Assembly: GCA_963754445.1 (NCBI GenBank)
Contig: CAVWFT010000002.1
Location: 1,984,001-2,048,000, forward strand
Source: Bog-473 sp963754445
GTDB taxonomy: Bacteria; Actinomycetota; Acidimicrobiia; Acidimicrobiales; RAAP-2
Direction of reading: 5' to 3'
Length of the DNA stretch: 64,000 bases
The notes under the pieces were generated by a model. The model had not been told where the DNA came from, ran no database searches, and saw only the letters and a program-made list of their open reading frames with translations. Below, in pieces: positions 1 to 10,453 of the stretch. Every line of letters begins with the position of its first letter. Positions within the stretch are counted from its first letter, which is position 1. A program made the translations under genes and the position numbers.

Positions 1-1712
1 CCCTCGTCTCCCCCCGGGCTCGCCTGATCGCGGTGATCTGCTACCTGGGCCTGCCGCTGCCCTACGGCGCCCTCGGCACCGGCCGCTGGGACGGCCTGAT
101 CGCCTACGCGCTCTTCCCCTTCATCGCATTGCGCCTTGCCCGCGCTGGTGGCGTCTCGCCCTTCGCCGTCGAGGCGGGCCCGCGCTGGCGCACCCGACCC
201 CAGGGCCAGGTGGCATCCCTCGCCGTCGTCGTCGCCGTCACCGCCGCGTTCGCACCCGCCATCGTGCCCATGGTCCTCCTGGCCGCGCTGGCCTGGGCGT
301 TGGGTGCCGTCGTGGTGGGGGTGTTCGACTCGGCCTGGCGGGTCGTCGTGGCGGCGTTGGCCGGCATCGCCGGCGCGCTGGTGCTCCTGGCACCCTGGGT
401 GATCGGGACCGTGCTGGCGGGCAAGGCCTCGGTCCAGATCTTCGGCCTGCCCCTGTCGGGCGCCACCGCGCCGGACTGGGGGGAGTTGCTCCGCTTCGCC
501 ATCGGTCCGGTGGCCCGCTCGCCGTTGGCCTGGTGCGTCGTCCTGGCCGCCGCCCTGCCCCTGGCGATCGGGCGAGGCATCGGCCTGGTCTGGGCCTCGC
601 GTCTGTGGGTCATGGCCCTCGGGTCGTGGGTGCTCGCCCTGGTCACCACCCGCGGGGACCTCAGCAGCTTCACGCCGTCGGAATCGGTGGTCCTCGCACC
701 TGCCGCCTTCGCCGTGGCGGCGTGCGTGGGTCTCGGCATCTCGGCCTTCGAGAACGAGCTGTCCGCCCGCGAGTTCGGGTGGCGCCAGGTGATGAGCGTG
801 GCGTCGCTCTTCTTGGTGTTGTTGGGCGTGCTTCCCGTCGTCGGGGCAACGGTGGGCGGCCGGTGGGGCCTCGCCTCCCAAGGGGCCGAACAGCCGCTGG
901 CCTTCTTGGATCATCCGTCCGGCGGCTCGGCGAGGGTCCTGTGGCTCGGGGATCCTCGGGCCCTGCCCGTCGGCGCCTGGACCGTCCGACCGGGCCTGGC
1001 CTACGCACTCACGCCCGAAGCGCTCCCCGACGCCACCGCGGTCTTCACGCCGGCCGGCCCCGGGCCGGCGAGCCAGGTGGGTGATGCCGTCCGCCTGGCC
1101 CTGGCCGGCGGGACGGTGCACCTGGGTCGGCTCCTGGCCGCGGCCGGCGTGCGCGAGATCGTGGTGGTCGACGGCGTGGCCGTGTCCACCCTCGCCTCCT
1201 CGCCGCCCTCGGTGAGCGCGCCGCCCCCCGTCGGCCTGGAGCGAAATCTTCTCGAGCAGGACGACCTCCAGGTGGTTCCCGGCGTGCTCGGCGTCCAGGT
1301 CTACGCCAACGCCGCCTACGTCCCGGTGACCGCGGTGCGCGCCGCGCCGCTGCCCGTCTCCTCGACCTGGAGCTATCCGGCTCCGGCCGACATCGCCGGC
1401 TGGCGCCCGGTGCTGGCACCGCTGAGCGACGGCCCGACCTCGGGTGCGGTCTCAGCCGGCACGCTCTACGCCGGCTACGCCCCGGCGGGAAGCTTCGTCG
1501 TCGATCAGCCGGGTGGCTCGGCGCCTCGGCATGCCGCGTTCGGGTGGGCGGCGCAGTACCCGGTCCGCGCCGGCGCGGCCACGCTCGAGCTCTCCCAGTT
1601 CCCACTGGTGCCCCTGGCCGTCCTGCTCGAGGTGGCGGCCTGGGTGGCCGTGCTGGCTGCGTTGGTCGGAAGGCGGCGCCGGGGCGACACCGCGGATCCC
1701 GTGGCGCCATGA
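1..1712 (+). CDS. Large multi-pass membrane protein, C-terminal part (left end cut off)
   Basis: The reading frame is open to the left edge (frame of base 3), so the true start lies outside the window; the GTG at 33 is only the first internal start. About 570 residues are visible. Roughly eight hydrophobic segments fill the first 275 residues, then comes a soluble, probably extracytoplasmic domain of about 240 residues, and a last membrane helix ends in an Arg-rich tail. The stop overlaps the start of the next gene (ATGA), which is a DUF5719 protein. In actinobacteria DUF5719 genes commonly follow large GT2-type or arabinofuranosyltransferase-like membrane proteins, so this is probably the membrane part of a cell-envelope glycosyltransferase. 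No catalytic motif is visible in this fragment, so that role is inference from context. Confidence 0.7.
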   Translation, partial: LVSPRARLIAVICYLGLPLPYGALGTGRWDGLIAYALFPFIALRLARAGGVSPFAVEAGPRWRTRPQGQVASLAVVVAVTAAFAPAIVPMVLLAALAWALGAVVVGVFDSAWRVVVAALAGIAGALVLLAPWVIGTVLAGKASVQIFGLPLSGATAPDWGELLRFAIGPVARSPLAWCVVLAAALPLAIGRGIGLVWASRLWVMALGSWVLALVTTRGDLSSFTPSESVVLAPAAFAVAACVGLGISAFENELSAREFGWRQVMSVASLFLVLLGVLPVVGATVGGRWGLASQGAEQPLAFLDHPSGGSARVLWLGDPRALPVGAWTVRPGLAYALTPEALPDATAVFTPAGPGPASQVGDAVRLALAGGTVHLGRLLAAAGVREIVVVDGVAVSTLASSPPSVSAPPPVGLERNLLEQDDLQVVPGVLGVQVYANAAYVPVTAVRAAPLPVSSTWSYPAPADIAGWRPVLAPLSDGPTSGAVSAGTLYAGYAPAGSFVVDQPGGSAPRHAAFGWAAQYPVRAGAATLELSQFPLVPLAVLLEVAAWVAVLAALVGRRRRGDTADPVAP

Positions 1713-3181
1713 CGCCGGCCCACCAGAGTAGAGAACACCGCTGGCGCGCACTGGTGCTCGTGGCCGCCGTCATCGTCGTGGTCGCCCTCCTGGCCGGAAG
1801 TCGGGGCACGACGGCGCCGGTCAGCCCGCTGGTCCAGCCGGTGGCGCAGGTGGCGCCGGCCGATGCGGAATCGTCGTCGTGGTATTGCATCGGCCAGTCC
1901 ACCGCGTCGGGCCAGGAGCCCGGCTACGTGGTCCTGACCAACACGACCGCCACACCGGTGGCGGCCACCGTGAACCAGGAGAGCGACGGAGGGTCGGTCG
2001 CCACGGTGGCCGTGTCGGTTCCCGCCCGCGGTGCCGTGGTCCCGACCATGCCGGCGCCCGCCTCGGGCTCGTGGCTCTCCGAGACCGTGTCGGTGGCCGG
2101 AGGGGGCGTGGCCGTCTCCCAGGTCGTCTCGGGGCCATCGGGCTGGACGACCTCGCCCTGCCAGAGCACGACGTCGGCGACGTGGTACTTCGCCGGTGGC
2201 ACGACGGTCAACGGTGACGTCCTCCAGGTCGCGCTGCTCAATCCGACCTCGACACCGGTCGTCGCCGACCTGAGCTTCGTGACACCGAGCGGCGTGGTCC
2301 ATCCGATCAACTACCAGGGCATCGTGCTCCAGCCCGATCAGGTCGTGGTCGAGAACGTGGCCTCCGAGATCCAAGACGTTCCCACCGTGAGCACGACGGT
2401 GACCGTGCGCACGGGTCGGGTCGTCGCCACCGAGATGCAGACGTACATGTACGAGGGCTCACCGGTGGGGTTGGCCGTCGTGCCCGGAGCCAACGCCGCC
2501 CAGCCGAACTGGTTCATCCCGCAGAGCCGGGAGGTGGCGAGCGGGGCCTCGACCGTCGACGTCTACAACCCGACCGGAGTGCCCGAGCGGGCCAGGGTGG
2601 ACCTGCATCTGGCCTCGGGCCCCCTGACGCCCCTCTCGGTCACGATCGCCCCCGGCACGACCTGGGTCCTGCCCACCAGTGCACAGTCCCGGATCCCGGT
2701 CGGCGCGTTCTATTCCGTGGCCGTCTCGTCGACCGGTGGACCCGGTGTCGTCGTCGCCCGCGCCGTGCGGGCACCGACGACCTCGCCGTCACCCCAGGCC
2801 GGCATGGCCACCGCCTCGGACGGCCTCGCCACGACGTCGGCCACCGGCCGCTGGGTCATCGCGCCGCCGGGCACATCGACCAAGCTCCCGGTGGCCGGGG
2901 CGCGGACGGAGAACCTGGCCTTCATGAACACCTCGGCCACGACCGAGCACTTCAGCGTCCACGTGGCCGGCGGCACCAAGGACACGGTGCTGGTGGTGGG
3001 GTCGCTGCGTCCCGGTGCGACGGCGCAGCTGAGTGGGAGCGCCGTCGCGTCCGTCGGTGTGGACCCGGTCTTCGTCCAGTCGAGTGGCCCCATGGCCGTC
3101 AGTGCCGACATGGGGCCGAGCGGGATGGTCGGCGTCGTCACCATGCCCGGCATACCGCTGGCCGCACCCGTCGGCATCTGA
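1709..3181 (+). CDS. DUF5719 family membrane-anchored envelope protein
   Basis: 490 residues. The start is the ATG at 1709, which overlaps the previous stop (ATGA). It gives a short basic N-terminus (MTPAHQSREHRWR) followed at once by one membrane helix at about residues 13-30; the frame stays open further upstream, but that part is shadow of the previous gene. The remainder is extracytoplasmic, rich in Ser, Thr, Val and Gly, with repeated beta-sandwich-like segments and frequent NPT/NTS motifs. This arrangement, together with a glycosyltransferase-like membrane protein just upstream, fits the DUF5719 family of actinobacteria. The molecular function of the family is not established. It is probably co-translated with the upstream gene and acts in the envelope. 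Confidence 0.75.
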   Translation: MTPAHQSREHRWRALVLVAAVIVVVALLAGSRGTTAPVSPLVQPVAQVAPADAESSSWYCIGQSTASGQEPGYVVLTNTTATPVAATVNQESDGGSVATVAVSVPARGAVVPTMPAPASGSWLSETVSVAGGGVAVSQVVSGPSGWTTSPCQSTTSATWYFAGGTTVNGDVLQVALLNPTSTPVVADLSFVTPSGVVHPINYQGIVLQPDQVVVENVASEIQDVPTVSTTVTVRTGRVVATEMQTYMYEGSPVGLAVVPGANAAQPNWFIPQSREVASGASTVDVYNPTGVPERARVDLHLASGPLTPLSVTIAPGTTWVLPTSAQSRIPVGAFYSVAVSSTGGPGVVVARAVRAPTTSPSPQAGMATASDGLATTSATGRWVIAPPGTSTKLPVAGARTENLAFMNTSATTEHFSVHVAGGTKDTVLVVGSLRPGATAQLSGSAVASVGVDPVFVQSSGPMAVSADMGPSGMVGVVTMPGIPLAAPVGI

Positions 3182-3187
3182 GCCCAC

Positions 3188-3216
3188 GCGACGGCGGTGC
3201 CGGCCGCCGCGGTCGC
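3188..3216. terminator. Hairpin between convergent genes
   Basis: The 36-bp gap between the convergent DUF5719 and DUF4349 genes holds a hairpin: GCGAC plus GGCGG on the left, a TGCCGG loop, then CCGCC and GTCGC on the right with a small bulge. There is no T-run, as is common in high-GC actinobacteria. It may serve both strands. Confidence 0.45.
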
Positions 3217-3217
3217 C

Positions 3218-4563
3218 TCAGAGGCTGTGGCGTTGATAGCGCCGCCACAGGGCGCGTCCGCCGAGCCAGAGCACGGCCAGGCAGAGCAGGGCGAAGAGGA
3301 CGGGACCGGCATAGCGGACCACATCGAGGACGCCGTGGCCGAAGCCGGTGACGCTGTCGTGCCAGGCCTTGGACAGGCTGGACTGTGCGGCCTGTTTGGC
3401 CGGCGGGGCAGGTCCGGGCTCGCTCAGCGTGATCGTCAACGTGGAGTAGGACGTCTCACTGTCGAGGACCTGGAGCTGGCCCTGCAGCTGCTCGATCTGC
3501 TGCTGCAGGCTGTCGAGTTGCTCTTGGACCGCCAGGACGTCGCCGATCGAGGAGGCCTTGGCCATGATGGTCAGGTACTGCTGCCGGCTCGACTCGAGGG
3601 CAGTGATGCGGGCCTGGAGGTCGACGTACTGGCCCGTGACATCGGTGGCCTTCGTCGTGAGGCTCGTGGTCCGGCCGAGTTGCTGGGCTTGCCTGAGCAC
3701 GGCGGAGAACCCGCTCACGGGCACCTGCACGCTGATGCTGCCGTAGGGCGCGCCGGCCGATCCGCCCCCTTGGCTCTGCGAGCTGGCGACGAAGCCACCG
3801 GCCGCCGTGGCGATGGCCGAGAGTTGGTTGATGGTCCGACCGAGCGCGCCGCGTCGCACGCTCAGGCCCAGGGCGCCTGTCTGCTCGATCTTGGCCGATT
3901 GTCCGACGGCACCCGTCGGCAGGGACGGCGTGCTCGGTACCGTGGTGCTCGGGACGCTCGGCGTGGGCGCGGCCAGAGCCGAGTTGGCACTGCCCGTCGC
4001 CGTCGACGACTTGGCACCGCCCGGCGCCCCGTCCGACGCCCCCTGGCGGTCGGCACTGAAGCCGGGATTCTGGGGAACCGTCGTCGTGCTGGGCGCCGCG
4101 CCCGCGCTGACGATGCCCTCGGGATCGTGGCCTTGCCGGACCCGCCATGAGCCGGGGGAGCGGCGATCGACTGCACGCTGCGCGCCGCCGGGCCCGACGT
4201 CGTCGCCCGGACCACGGCGCCCGTCAGCCCGGCGACCACGAGGAGGGCGACGAGGCAGGCGGCGGCCGCGCGCACGCGGTGGCGCCCGGCCGCTGCGGTC
4301 ATCCGGCGCAGGCGACCCTCCTGGCCTCGGGGCCGCGTCGCCGCATCGCCACCCCACTCGTGATCGTTCTCCTTCGCACCGGCACCGGCACCGGCACCGC
4401 CGCCAGTGGGATCGCCATCGCGCTCGAGCCGCTCCGCCCGCTCACCGGGCTCTGCGCCGCCCGCTCGGGCCACGATGTCGGCCACGCCGGATTCGGGCAG
4501 CACGAACTGGTCGGCCGCCCGGGTGAAGAGGGAGCGCAACTGGTCGTCGTCGAGCATGGTCAT
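3218..4563 (-). pseudogene. DUF4349 anti-sigma-like membrane protein, one-base frameshift
   Basis: Two overlapping minus-strand frames together make one protein. The N-terminal part starts at the ATG at 4563 (MTMLDDDQLRSLF), overlapping the ECF sigma stop (ATGA), and has a Gly-Ala linker and one membrane helix (AAACLVALLVVAGLTG). The C-terminal part is in another frame and carries the DUF4349 domain: a conserved beta region, a long coiled coil (about 3420-3620), a second membrane helix and a basic tail. The join falls near 4118-4125; one extra C in the minus-strand CCC run (plus-strand GGG at 4121-4123) restores a continuous 448-residue protein. DUF4349 proteins often sit beside ECF sigma genes and are suspected membrane anti-sigma factors. 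No HxxxCxxC zinc motif is present. The break may be a sequencing error, a real mutation or programmed frameshifting. Confidence 0.75.
4378..4402. repeat. Hexamer tandem repeat (CCGGCA) encoding Gly-Ala linker
   Basis: Four near-perfect copies of a six-base unit. On the minus strand they encode GAGAGA in the cytoplasmic linker of the DUF4349 protein. It is one of several hexamer repeats in this window. Confidence 0.7.
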
Positions 4564-5114
4564 GGTGTGGTCTCCTCGGTGAGTCGGGAGGCCTCGGGGT
4601 CGACGAGGTTGCTCAGGTTCGGGTCGCTGCCCAGGCGCCGTCGCGCCTCGTGCAGGCGGGATTTCACGGTGCCGGGTCGCCGGCCGATGGCCAGCGCGAT
4701 GTCGCGCTCGCTCAGGTCGGCGTAGTAGCGCAGCACGATCGGCACGCGCAGCGACATGGGCAGCCGGGCCAGTGCCGCCAGCACCGTGTCGGCCACCTCG
4801 CCCCGCTCGGCCGACGACGCGGGATCGACGGCACGATCGGCCAGCGCGGCGAGTGCGTCGGCACCGGCACGGCGGTCCCGGTGGGGGATCTCGGTGCGCA
4901 GCTTGGAGTAGCACGCGTTGACCACGACCCGGTAGAGCCAGGGTCGGATGCTGGGCACGGATGCGAGGGAGTCGCGAAAGCGCCAGGCCCGCAAGAACGC
5001 GTCCTGCACGGCCTCCTCGGCATCGGCCCGGTTGCCCAGAATCAGGCAGGCGGTCCGGAACGACGCGGCGTAGCCGTCCTCGAGCCACTCTTCGAGCTGT
5101 TGCTCCTCCACCAT
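4560..5114 (-). CDS. ECF-type RNA polymerase sigma factor
   Basis: 184 residues, the usual ECF length. Region 2 lies at about residues 10-75, with the DAEEAVQDAFLRAW motif that binds core polymerase and the -10 element. Region 4 is at about 115-170, with the helix-turn-helix LSERDIALAIGRRPGTVKSR that reads the -35 element. A linker of about 40 residues, rich in Ala, Asp and Arg, joins the two. The stop overlaps the ATG of the DUF4349 gene (ATGA), so sigma factor and putative membrane regulator are made together, the usual sigma/anti-sigma layout. The ECF subgroup and target promoters cannot be read from this sequence. FtsH lies 89 bp upstream on the same strand, and regulated proteolysis of the partner is conceivable but speculative. 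Confidence 0.93.
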   Translation of the reverse strand: MVEEQQLEEWLEDGYAASFRTACLILGNRADAEEAVQDAFLRAWRFRDSLASVPSIRPWLYRVVVNACYSKLRTEIPHRDRRAGADALAALADRAVDPASSAERGEVADTVLAALARLPMSLRVPIVLRYYADLSERDIALAIGRRPGTVKSRLHEARRRLGSDPNLSNLVDPEASRLTEETTP

Positions 5115-5203
5115 CCCCCTTCATGACGCCCGACGGCCGAAAGAGGTTCGGAATTCCTTCGGGCGGGTCGAGGGGGGGCGGACCGGGCGGGTGTTCGCAG
5201 GTG

Positions 5204-7348
<2,145 letters not shown>

Positions 7349-7483
7349 CCCTCCATGCTAGGCGCCGACCCCCGAGAAAGGTGACCGCCCCGTCACCGGG
7401 ACCCGGCGCGGGGCCCCGGGGCCGCCGCCGCGACCACAGGCCTGCAAGCTGGGACGGACCTCGGCGCCGGTAACGTTTCCCCG

Positions 7484-8680
7484 ATGTCCGACACCGAGTC
7501 CGGCGCGCCGGCCACCCCCGCCGGGGGGCCGCCCGCCCGCCCGCCGGGCCCGGCACCCGAGGGCTTCGTGGCCCGCGAGTGGGTTGAGGCGGCGCCCCCT
7601 CGTGCCGATCTTGAGGCGGTGCCCCCCTCGCCAGCCTCGGCCGTGCCGACCCCTCCCGGTCTGCAACCCCCATCGCAACTTCCGGATCCACCGCCGGGTG
7701 CGCCGGTGTGGCCTGGGGTGGCGCTGCCGGCCAACGGCGCCGGTCCGGGGGCACCGCCGCCCCCGATGCCGCCTCCTCCGCCCGGCGCCCAGTGGACCCC
7801 GTACGCCACCGCCCTGCCGCCGCCACCACCGCCACCACCACCGCTGCCACCCAACACCGCCTTCCCGGCCCCGCCCGAGTCGTCGTTCGGTACCCCGTTC
7901 CTCGATACGCCCTGGGTCCCCCCGCAGACCAGGCGAGCCGGCATGTTGTGGATCCTCTTCGCCGCGGCCGGCTTCCTCGCCGGCCAGATCGGGGCCGGGA
8001 TCTTCGCCTACGTCGGTGCCGCCCTCGAGGGTAAGACGGCCGATCTGTCGACGATCGCCACGGCCTCGGTCCCGCCGGAGTGGTACGTCGTCTCCACTCT
8101 CCTCGGCCTCTGGATCGGCTTCATCGGCGCACCCTGGATGGCCAGCTTCTTCCAGGGCACGCGCCACTTCTTCCGCGACCTCGGCATCCGCATGAAGTGG
8201 ATCGACCTCATCGGGATCCCCATCGGTCTGGTCGGGCAATTCGTCGTGGTGCTCATGTACGCCCCGTTCCAGCACGACATCCACGACTTCAACGGTCCGA
8301 CCAATCGCCTCACCGGCGCCTCCCACGGCGGCGGGTTCCTGGTCATCGCGCTGGCCACGATCATCTTCGCCCCGGCCATGGAGGAGCTGTTCTTCCGTGG
8401 GCTGCTGCTCAAGGGTCTGGTGCGCGCCTTCGCCCCGAATGGGGCAGCCGGCCGCGTCCGCGCCGCCACCGTCGTCCTGGCGGTCATCGTCGACGGACTC
8501 CTCTTCGGCCTGGCCCACGGCGAGTTGGTCCAGCTGGCCGGCCTGGCCTTCTTCGGGATCGTGCTGGCCGCACTCTCGTACCGCACGGGCCGTTTGGGCA
8601 TGAACTTCTTGGCCCACGCCACCTTCAACGGCGTCGCCATCCTCGCCATCGTGATCAACGGGAGCGCCGTCATCCACTGA
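7484..8680 (+). CDS. CPBP family intramembrane metalloprotease
   Basis: 398 residues. The first 140 residues are a disordered Pro/Ala/Gly-rich segment with a run of prolines (about 105-118), followed by about seven membrane helices. The CPBP (CAAX protease / Abi) signature is present: MEELFFRG, with the glutamate pair at 300-301 and Arg305, and a later histidine motif FGLAHGE and HATFNG near the end. These residues coordinate the metal of Rce1-like intramembrane proteases. Bacterial members act in bacteriocin maturation or immunity and in envelope signalling; the substrate here is unknown. It is divergent from ftsH with a 135-bp gap. The long Pro-rich N-terminus is unusual for the family and could bind a partner. 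Confidence 0.9.
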   Translation: MSDTESGAPATPAGGPPARPPGPAPEGFVAREWVEAAPPRADLEAVPPSPASAVPTPPGLQPPSQLPDPPPGAPVWPGVALPANGAGPGAPPPPMPPPPPGAQWTPYATALPPPPPPPPPLPPNTAFPAPPESSFGTPFLDTPWVPPQTRRAGMLWILFAAAGFLAGQIGAGIFAYVGAALEGKTADLSTIATASVPPEWYVVSTLLGLWIGFIGAPWMASFFQGTRHFFRDLGIRMKWIDLIGIPIGLVGQFVVVLMYAPFQHDIHDFNGPTNRLTGASHGGGFLVIALATIIFAPAMEELFFRGLLLKGLVRAFAPNGAAGRVRAATVVLAVIVDGLLFGLAHGELVQLAGLAFFGIVLAALSYRTGRLGMNFLAHATFNGVAILAIVINGSAVIH

Positions 8681-8699
8681 GCCGGCCCGCTCCCGACCC

Positions 8700-8743
8700 T
8701 TTCTTGGCCCGTTCTTGGCCCTTTCTTGGCCCTTTCGCGGCCC
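8700..8743. repeat. Four imperfect 11-bp tandem repeats
   Basis: Four copies of TTTCTTGGCCC: the second begins with G and the fourth reads TTTCGCGGCCC. They lie just downstream of the CPBP protease gene and upstream of manB. No hairpin is evident. Confidence 0.8.
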
Positions 8744-8846
8744 GACCGAGTGGCCGCCCAACCCGCGCTCCGGACTCGATGGGGCCGTTCGTCGGAGCCG
8801 CCAATCGGGTCTCTCCACCGCCCCTATGGTTGGGCTCGTGAATCGG

Positions 8847-10214
8847 ATGGATCAGGTCTTCAAGGCCTACGACGTGCGGGGCATCGTCCCCGACCAGCTC
8901 GACGCGGCCATGTGCCATGCGATCGGGCGGGCCATGGCTCGCTTCGCTGCGGCGCCCGCGATACTCGTGTGCCGGGACATGCGTGAATCGGGGGTCGAGT
9001 TGGCGGCGGCCTTCTCCGAAGGCGTGCGATCAGAGGGTGTAGACGTCATCGACCTGGGCATGGCCTCGACCGACTTCCTCTACTTCGCTTCGGGCCATCT
9101 CGATGCACCGGGTGCGATGTTCACCGCCTCGCACAATCCGGCCAAGTACAACGGTCTGAAGATGTGCCTCTCGGGCGCTCGTCCCATCGGCCGCGACACC
9201 GGGCTGGCCGACATCGAGCGGGAGGCCGAGAAGCTGCTCGGCGAGCCGTCGGGCCCGCTGACCGGCACCTGGAGCGAGCGCAACCTGCTCGACGAGTGGG
9301 CCGACCACGTCGTCTCCTTCGTGGACCTCTCGACGCTGCGACCGCTCAAAGTGGTGGCCGACACGGCCAACGGCATGGGCGGCCTGATCGCACCGATCGT
9401 GTTCGCGCGCCTTCCCTTCTCGCTCGACATCTTGTTCCCCGAGCTCGACGGCAACTTTCCGAACCATCCGGCCGATCCGATCCAGCCCGAGAATCTCGTC
9501 GACCTGAAGGCGGCGGTGCTGGCGCAGGGTGCCGATGTCGGGTTGGCGTTCGACGGCGACGCCGACCGGGTCTTCTTGGTGGACGAGAAGGCGGAGCCCG
9601 TCTCCGGCTCGCTGACCACGGCCCTCGTGGCGGCCTCCATGCTGACCAAGCACCCCGGCGAGACCGTTCTCTACAACCTGATCTGCTCGCACGTGGTGCC
9701 CGAGATCGTCACCGAGATGGGCGGCACGGCGATCCGCACCCAGGTGGGCCACTCGATCATCAAGCAGGTGATGGCCGAGACCGGTGCCGTGTTCGGGGGC
9801 GAGCACTCCGGGCACTACTACTACCGCGACAATTTCCGGGCCGACTCGGGGATCATCACCGCGCTGCTCGTGCTCGAGTTGTTGAGCCAGAGCGACCAGC
9901 CCCTCTCGGTCCTCCTCGAACCCTTCAAGCGCTACGTGGACTCCGGGGAGATCAATACCGAGGTCACCAGCCCCCGGGCGACCGTCGCCGCTCTCGCCGA
10001 GCACGCACGCGCCGCGGGCGCCTCTGTCGACCTGCTCGACGGACTGACGGTCGAGCATGCCGACTGGTGGTACAACGTCCGGCCCTCCAACACAGAACCG
10101 CTGCTGCGGCTCAACGTGGAAGCGAAGACCGAGAAGGAATGTGCCGACCACGTCGCCGAGGTCCGCCAACTCATCGCCGACAACGCCTCGCTCGAGGAAG
10201 GAACCAACTCATGA
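8847..10214 (+). CDS. manB: Phosphomannomutase / phosphoglucomutase
   Basis: 455 residues, the standard size for alpha-D-phosphohexomutases. The enzyme interconverts mannose-6-P and mannose-1-P, and often the glucose esters, feeding nucleotide-sugar synthesis. Motifs: catalytic phosphoserine loop TASHNP at 93-98 (Ser95), metal-binding DGDADR at 236-241, substrate-binding GGEHSGHYYYR near 322 and the phosphate-binding region near the C-terminus (RPSNTEPLLR). The ATG at 8847 puts the conserved KAYDVRG near the N-terminus; an in-frame GTG at 8838 and ATG at 8826 are alternatives, and no strong ribosome-binding site decides between them. The stop overlaps the Trm112-like gene (ATGA), and a sugar isomerase follows, so the operon is for mannose/glucose phosphate metabolism. 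Confidence 0.96.
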   Translation: MDQVFKAYDVRGIVPDQLDAAMCHAIGRAMARFAAAPAILVCRDMRESGVELAAAFSEGVRSEGVDVIDLGMASTDFLYFASGHLDAPGAMFTASHNPAKYNGLKMCLSGARPIGRDTGLADIEREAEKLLGEPSGPLTGTWSERNLLDEWADHVVSFVDLSTLRPLKVVADTANGMGGLIAPIVFARLPFSLDILFPELDGNFPNHPADPIQPENLVDLKAAVLAQGADVGLAFDGDADRVFLVDEKAEPVSGSLTTALVAASMLTKHPGETVLYNLICSHVVPEIVTEMGGTAIRTQVGHSIIKQVMAETGAVFGGEHSGHYYYRDNFRADSGIITALLVLELLSQSDQPLSVLLEPFKRYVDSGEINTEVTSPRATVAALAEHARAAGASVDLLDGLTVEHADWWYNVRPSNTEPLLRLNVEAKTEKECADHVAEVRQLIADNASLEEGTNS

Positions 10215-10453
10215 GCCTCGACCCATTGCTGCTCGACGTCTTGGCGTGCCCCGTGGACAAGGGCCCGCTCCTCTGGTTCGAGGACGAAGACGTCCTCTAC
10301 AACCCGCGCCTGCACAAGAGCTACGCCGTCACCGACGGGGTCCCGGTGCTCCTCGTCGACGAGGCCAACGACGTCGGCGAGTCCGAGCACGAGCGCCTGA
10401 CGGCGAAGGCCGAGAGGTCGGGCGTGCGCGCCACCGGTCCTGCCCAGGGGTGA
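10211..10453 (+). CDS. Trm112-like / YcaR-type small protein
   Basis: 80 residues. It begins MSLDPLLLDVLACPVDKGPL, with the LACPxxKGPL motif typical of Trm112-like proteins. The second Cys pair found in some members is absent, so the zinc site is degenerate. The rest is a small beta fold (YAVTDGVPVLLVDEA) and a charged tail. The ATG overlaps the manB stop, and the stop overlaps the next start (GTGA), so all three genes are coupled. In actinobacteria a Trm112-like gene often sits between manB and the SIS-domain isomerase gene; its role there is not established. Confidence 0.88.
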   Translation: MSLDPLLLDVLACPVDKGPLLWFEDEDVLYNPRLHKSYAVTDGVPVLLVDEANDVGESEHERLTAKAERSGVRATGPAQG

